A stretch of DNA of 9,313 nt from AL-N1 sp039178835. GTDB taxonomy: Bacteria; Chloroflexota; Chloroflexia; Chloroflexales; Roseiflexaceae. Both the position numbers and the translations under genes were made by a program. Positions within the stretch are counted from its first letter, which is position 1. The number at the start of each line of letters is the position of its first letter. Positions 6,811 through 9,313 of this stretch are shown here, one piece after another. The stretch covers positions 1 through 9,313 of the forward strand of contig JBCDFA010000322.1 of NCBI GenBank assembly GCA_039178835.1, written 5' to 3'. A model generated the notes under the pieces. That model was not told the DNA's origin, ran no database searches, and saw only the letters and a list, made by a program, of their open reading frames with translations.

Positions 6811-7566
6811 ATATTAGAGCAATTCTTTACATTTTCGTATGACGGTCCACCATTTGTCCTCTTTTCGGCTATCCACCTGACATCAATTGCGCTGGTCTTG
6901 TTGTCCTGTTTTGCAGTTGTTGCAGGCATACGTCGTGATCGATCATCAGGGGTGATTGAAGCTGTGCGTCATGGATTAGCTATTTTTTCGCTACTGAATC
7001 TGATTGCATGGCAATGGTGGAATTATGCGGTAGGTATCTGGTCGGTTGCGTACACCCTGCCTTTGCATCTGTGTACATTTGCCAATTTTCTGTGTGCAGT
7101 GCTGTTATGGACGAAAAACTATCGGCTTTTTGAAGTGCTCTACTTTTGGGCTATGGCCGGAGTTACACAGGCGTTAATTACCCCGGATATCGGACGTTTT
7201 GGGTTTCCACACTTTGTCTTTATTATCTTCTTTACATCACACGGGGTGACCCAAGTAGCTGTAGTATTTATGATGATGGCCTACGGATATCGCCCATACT
7301 GGTCCTCCGTTGTGCGCGCCACGATTGCCACGTTGGGTCTTCTGGTCATCGCGGGCGTGGCCAACTGGCTGACCGGTGGGAACTATATGTTTGTCGCCCG
7401 TACTCCTGAATTCTCCTCGTTAATTGACCATCTTGGTCCATGGCCATGGTACATCTTCAGCATGGTTGGTCTTGGTGTGGTTGCTTTTGTAATCGTCTAT
7501 CTGCCCTTCGCCATCCGTGATTGGTATGTCTCTACGCGACGTCAATCGAGTGTCCAAGTGCAGTGA
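6811..7566 (+). CDS. YwaF/TIGR02206-type integral membrane protein, start codon non-standard or lost
   Basis: From 6811 the product has 251 residues and about seven membrane helices. Family-like signatures are PFVLFSAIHL before helix 1, TLPLHLCTFANFL, AGVTQALITPDIGRFGFPHF and FFTSHGVTQVAVVF. I recognise these as the uncharacterised TIGR02206/YwaF family; no function is known. The first normal start in frame is TTG at 6898, but it would remove the PFVLFSAIHL motif and half of helix 1, and it lacks a ribosome site. GAGGTG at 6801-6806 points to ATA at 6811 (or ATT at 6808), and the frame is closed by TAA at 6778-6780. A point change of an original ATG, a sequencing error or a true rare start are all possible. 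The stop at 7566 lies 38 bp before the dehydrogenase, suggesting an operon. Confidence 0.8.
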   Translation: MLEQFFTFSYDGPPFVLFSAIHLTSIALVLLSCFAVVAGIRRDRSSGVIEAVRHGLAIFSLLNLIAWQWWNYAVGIWSVAYTLPLHLCTFANFLCAVLLWTKNYRLFEVLYFWAMAGVTQALITPDIGRFGFPHFVFIIFFTSHGVTQVAVVFMMMAYGYRPYWSSVVRATIATLGLLVIAGVANWLTGGNYMFVARTPEFSSLIDHLGPWPWYIFSMVGLGVVAFVIVYLPFAIRDWYVSTRRQSSVQVQ

Positions 7567-7594
7567 ATGAAATAGTGATGTGATATTGTTCTTT

Positions 7595-7600
7595 GGAGGA
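7595..7600 (+). promoter_or_regulatory. Ribosome binding site deciding the ADH start
   Basis: GGAGGA lies 4 nt before the ATG at 7605. An in-frame TTG at 7593 overlaps this site and would add only four residues, so the ATG is preferred. Confidence 0.75.
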
Positions 7601-7604
7601 ACAC

Positions 7605-8690
7605 ATGCGTGTAAAAGCTGCAGTTTGTTATGCATTTGGACAACCACTAGAGGTGGAAGAGATTGAACTGGATGCACCTCAGCATGGTGAGGTTTTGGTC
7701 GAACTGACGGCCTGCGCCATTTGCCACAGCGATATTCATTACATGAGTGGAGCGTGGGGCGGTGTGCTTCCGGCAGTCTATGGGCACGAAGCTGCTGGTG
7801 TGGTGACCGATGTTGGCCCTGGTGTTTCCCTGGTCAAACCAGGTGATCCGGTCATTGTATCGTTGCTGCGTTCCTGTGGACACTGCTACTTCTGTGCTCG
7901 TGGTGAGTCGCATATGTGTGAGGCCAGTTTTGCCCTCGACGGTGAAAGCCGTTTGCGAACACGTACCGGCCATGTACTCCATCAGGGGATGCGAACAGGG
8001 GCATTTGCGGAGGCTGTGGTCGTTCATGAGTCACAGTTGATGGTAGTGCCCGAGAAGATGCCGTTGGATCGCGCCTCACTGTTGGCTTGTGGTGTAATCA
8101 CTGGACTGGGGGCGGTCGTCAACACGGCGCAGGTGCCATCGGAGAGCAGTGTTGTTATCATCGGTACCGGAGGTGTGGGTCTGAACAGCATTCAGGGGGC
8201 GGCATTAGCTGGTGCACAGCCAATTATTGCGGTCGATCTGGTACACAGTAAACTTGAGGTAGCTAGGGCCTTTGGTGCAACCCATACCATCAATCCCACC
8301 GAAGAACATCCTGCGGAGGCCGTCCATGCACTCACACATGGGCGTGGTGCGGATTATGTGTTTGTGACGGTGGGAAGCGGTGCGGCTATTGAACAGGGTA
8401 TGACGTTATTACGAAAGGCCGGTGCACTGGTCATGGTTGGAATGCCTGCCAGTGGGGTTAAGTTGCCAATTGAAGCAGCCGATCTGGCCGGCAACGGCCA
8501 ACGTATCCTTGGAAGCAAGATGGGGTCTACCCGACTTCGTATCGATATCCCAAAGCTGGTCGAGCTCTACCAGCATGATCGGTTGAAACTGGACGAGTTG
8601 ATCACGGCGCGGTATTCGCTGGATCAGATCAATGAGGCCATTGATTCGATGACACAGGGTGAGGCATTGCGTAATGTCATTATGTTTTGA
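7605..8690 (+). CDS. Zinc-dependent alcohol dehydrogenase (MDR family)
   Basis: This 361-residue medium-chain dehydrogenase/reductase oxidises an alcohol or reduces an aldehyde or ketone with NAD(P). The GroES-like N-terminal half carries catalytic zinc ligands C40 (CAICHSD), H61-E62 (GHEAAG) and C162 (LLACGVITGLGAV). Structural zinc ligands are C91, C94, C97 and C105. The Rossmann motif GTGGVG spans 187-192, and D211 ending the second strand (IIAVDL) favours NAD over NADP. Overall it resembles class III-like ADHs, including formaldehyde/mycothiol-type enzymes, but the substrate is not readable. The start is fixed by GGAGGA 4 nt upstream. It sits 38 bp after the membrane protein and 36 bp before the enolase-superfamily gene, so sugar, polyol or sugar-acid metabolism is plausible by context only. 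Confidence 0.93.
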   Translation: MRVKAAVCYAFGQPLEVEEIELDAPQHGEVLVELTACAICHSDIHYMSGAWGGVLPAVYGHEAAGVVTDVGPGVSLVKPGDPVIVSLLRSCGHCYFCARGESHMCEASFALDGESRLRTRTGHVLHQGMRTGAFAEAVVVHESQLMVVPEKMPLDRASLLACGVITGLGAVVNTAQVPSESSVVIIGTGGVGLNSIQGAALAGAQPIIAVDLVHSKLEVARAFGATHTINPTEEHPAEAVHALTHGRGADYVFVTVGSGAAIEQGMTLLRKAGALVMVGMPASGVKLPIEAADLAGNGQRILGSKMGSTRLRIDIPKLVELYQHDRLKLDELITARYSLDQINEAIDSMTQGEALRNVIMF

Positions 8691-8726
8691 TGTCTATATG
8701 ATGTTGAGTAAAGAAAAGCATATACC

Positions 8727-9313
8727 ATGAAAATTATTGAGTTACAGACATTTGTTGTCGAGAATCCGCCACCCCAATTTGGTGGCCCGTACTGGGTTTT
8801 TGTGAAGCTCACGACGGACAATGGCAGCGCGGGATTTGGTGAGGCGTATGGCATTCCTTTTCATCCAACTATCGTTGTTCAAATGATACAGGATGTGTTT
8901 GAACGGTATGTGCTTGGTGCGGACCCGTTCAAGATTGAGCAGTTGTGGCGTTTTATCTACTCGACGGGCTACACTCAGCGCCCCGATACATCGATTGCGG
9001 GTATATTGAGTGCGATTGAAATGGCCTGTTGGGACATTATCGGGAAGGAAGTGCAGAAGCCGATTTATGAACTGTTGGGTGGTCAGGTCCGCGAGAAACT
9101 ACGCACATACACCTATATTTATCCAAAGTCGACGGACCAGAGCGATGTCTATGTCGATCCGTATCTCGCAGCAGAACGAGCGGCTGAGTATGCTGCACAG
9201 GGTTTTACAGCAGTCAAGTTCGATCCGGTGCGACCATACACGTCTTTTGATCCACGTCAGTTGTCTCTGGCAGAACTTGATCGAGCGGAGCAGTTTACGC
9301 GTCTCATTCGTGA
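8727..9313 (+). CDS. Mandelate racemase/muconate lactonizing-type dehydratase, enolase superfamily (3' partial)
   Basis: The frame runs open from ATG 8727 to the window end, giving 195 complete codons of an enzyme usually near 400 residues. The N-terminal capping domain is complete (MKIIELQTFVV, GFGEAYGIPFHP, SAIEMACWDIIGKEVQKPIY, LLGGQVREKLRTYTY). The barrel then begins, with GFTAVKFDPV placing K164 at the usual second-strand lysine position. The KFDP form recalls gluconate/galactonate-type sugar-acid dehydratases of the mandelate racemase subgroup. Metal ligands and the His-Asp dyad lie beyond the window, so the exact reaction is unknown. Upstream AAAGAAAAG is only a weak ribosome site. With 36 bp from the dehydrogenase and no terminator, the two are probably co-transcribed and may act in one catabolic route. 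Confidence 0.9.
   Translation, partial: MKIIELQTFVVENPPPQFGGPYWVFVKLTTDNGSAGFGEAYGIPFHPTIVVQMIQDVFERYVLGADPFKIEQLWRFIYSTGYTQRPDTSIAGILSAIEMACWDIIGKEVQKPIYELLGGQVREKLRTYTYIYPKSTDQSDVYVDPYLAAERAAEYAAQGFTAVKFDPVRPYTSFDPRQLSLAELDRAEQFTRLIR

Noticed and set aside
8695..8724. TATATG/CATATA inverted pair between ADH and the dehydratase gene as a terminator
   Set aside because: It is only six A/T-rich pairs with an 18-nt loop and no T-tract.

Overview
The window looks like ordinary chromosomal DNA of a Chloroflexota bacterium, most likely Chloroflexia/Chloroflexales. The evidence is a very acidic repeat protein built on PFSL...LGLS motifs, placed before a Roadblock/LC7 protein, and a secreted glycosidase carrying the paired FFP-TGH...Q-GLLG C-terminal repeats that I associate with this phylum. 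Genus is not resolved. All genes are on the + strand and no mobile element, CRISPR array, tRNA or rRNA was recognised.

Region 1 (1-3534). The window opens inside a long gene whose start lies upstream. It encodes an acidic, mostly disordered protein with eight PFSL-type motifs, an embedded domain resembling sigma-70 region 1.1, and a TPR-like C-terminus. Next come a Roadblock/LC7 (MglB-like) protein and nucleoside diphosphate kinase (ndk), closed by a strong intrinsic terminator. A good candidate promoter overlaps the stop of the acidic gene. The set suggests a GTPase or nucleotide-linked signalling scaffold, although no MglA-type GTPase is in view.

Region 2 (3535-6520). A stand-alone HD-domain phosphohydrolase is followed by a 206-bp gap and then a secreted clan GH-A-like glycoside hydrolase with two C-terminal repeats, ending at a second intrinsic terminator.

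Region 3 (6521-9313). After a gene-free stretch with a TATAAT promoter comes a closely spaced run of three genes: a YwaF/TIGR02206-type membrane protein, a zinc alcohol dehydrogenase, and an enolase-superfamily (mandelate racemase-like) dehydratase cut by the window end. The last two suggest oxidation and dehydration of a polyol, sugar or sugar acid. The membrane protein has no ATG, GTG or TTG where its first helix should begin.

The most unusual item is the multivalent acidic scaffold with a sigma-1.1-like module next to Roadblock and ndk.
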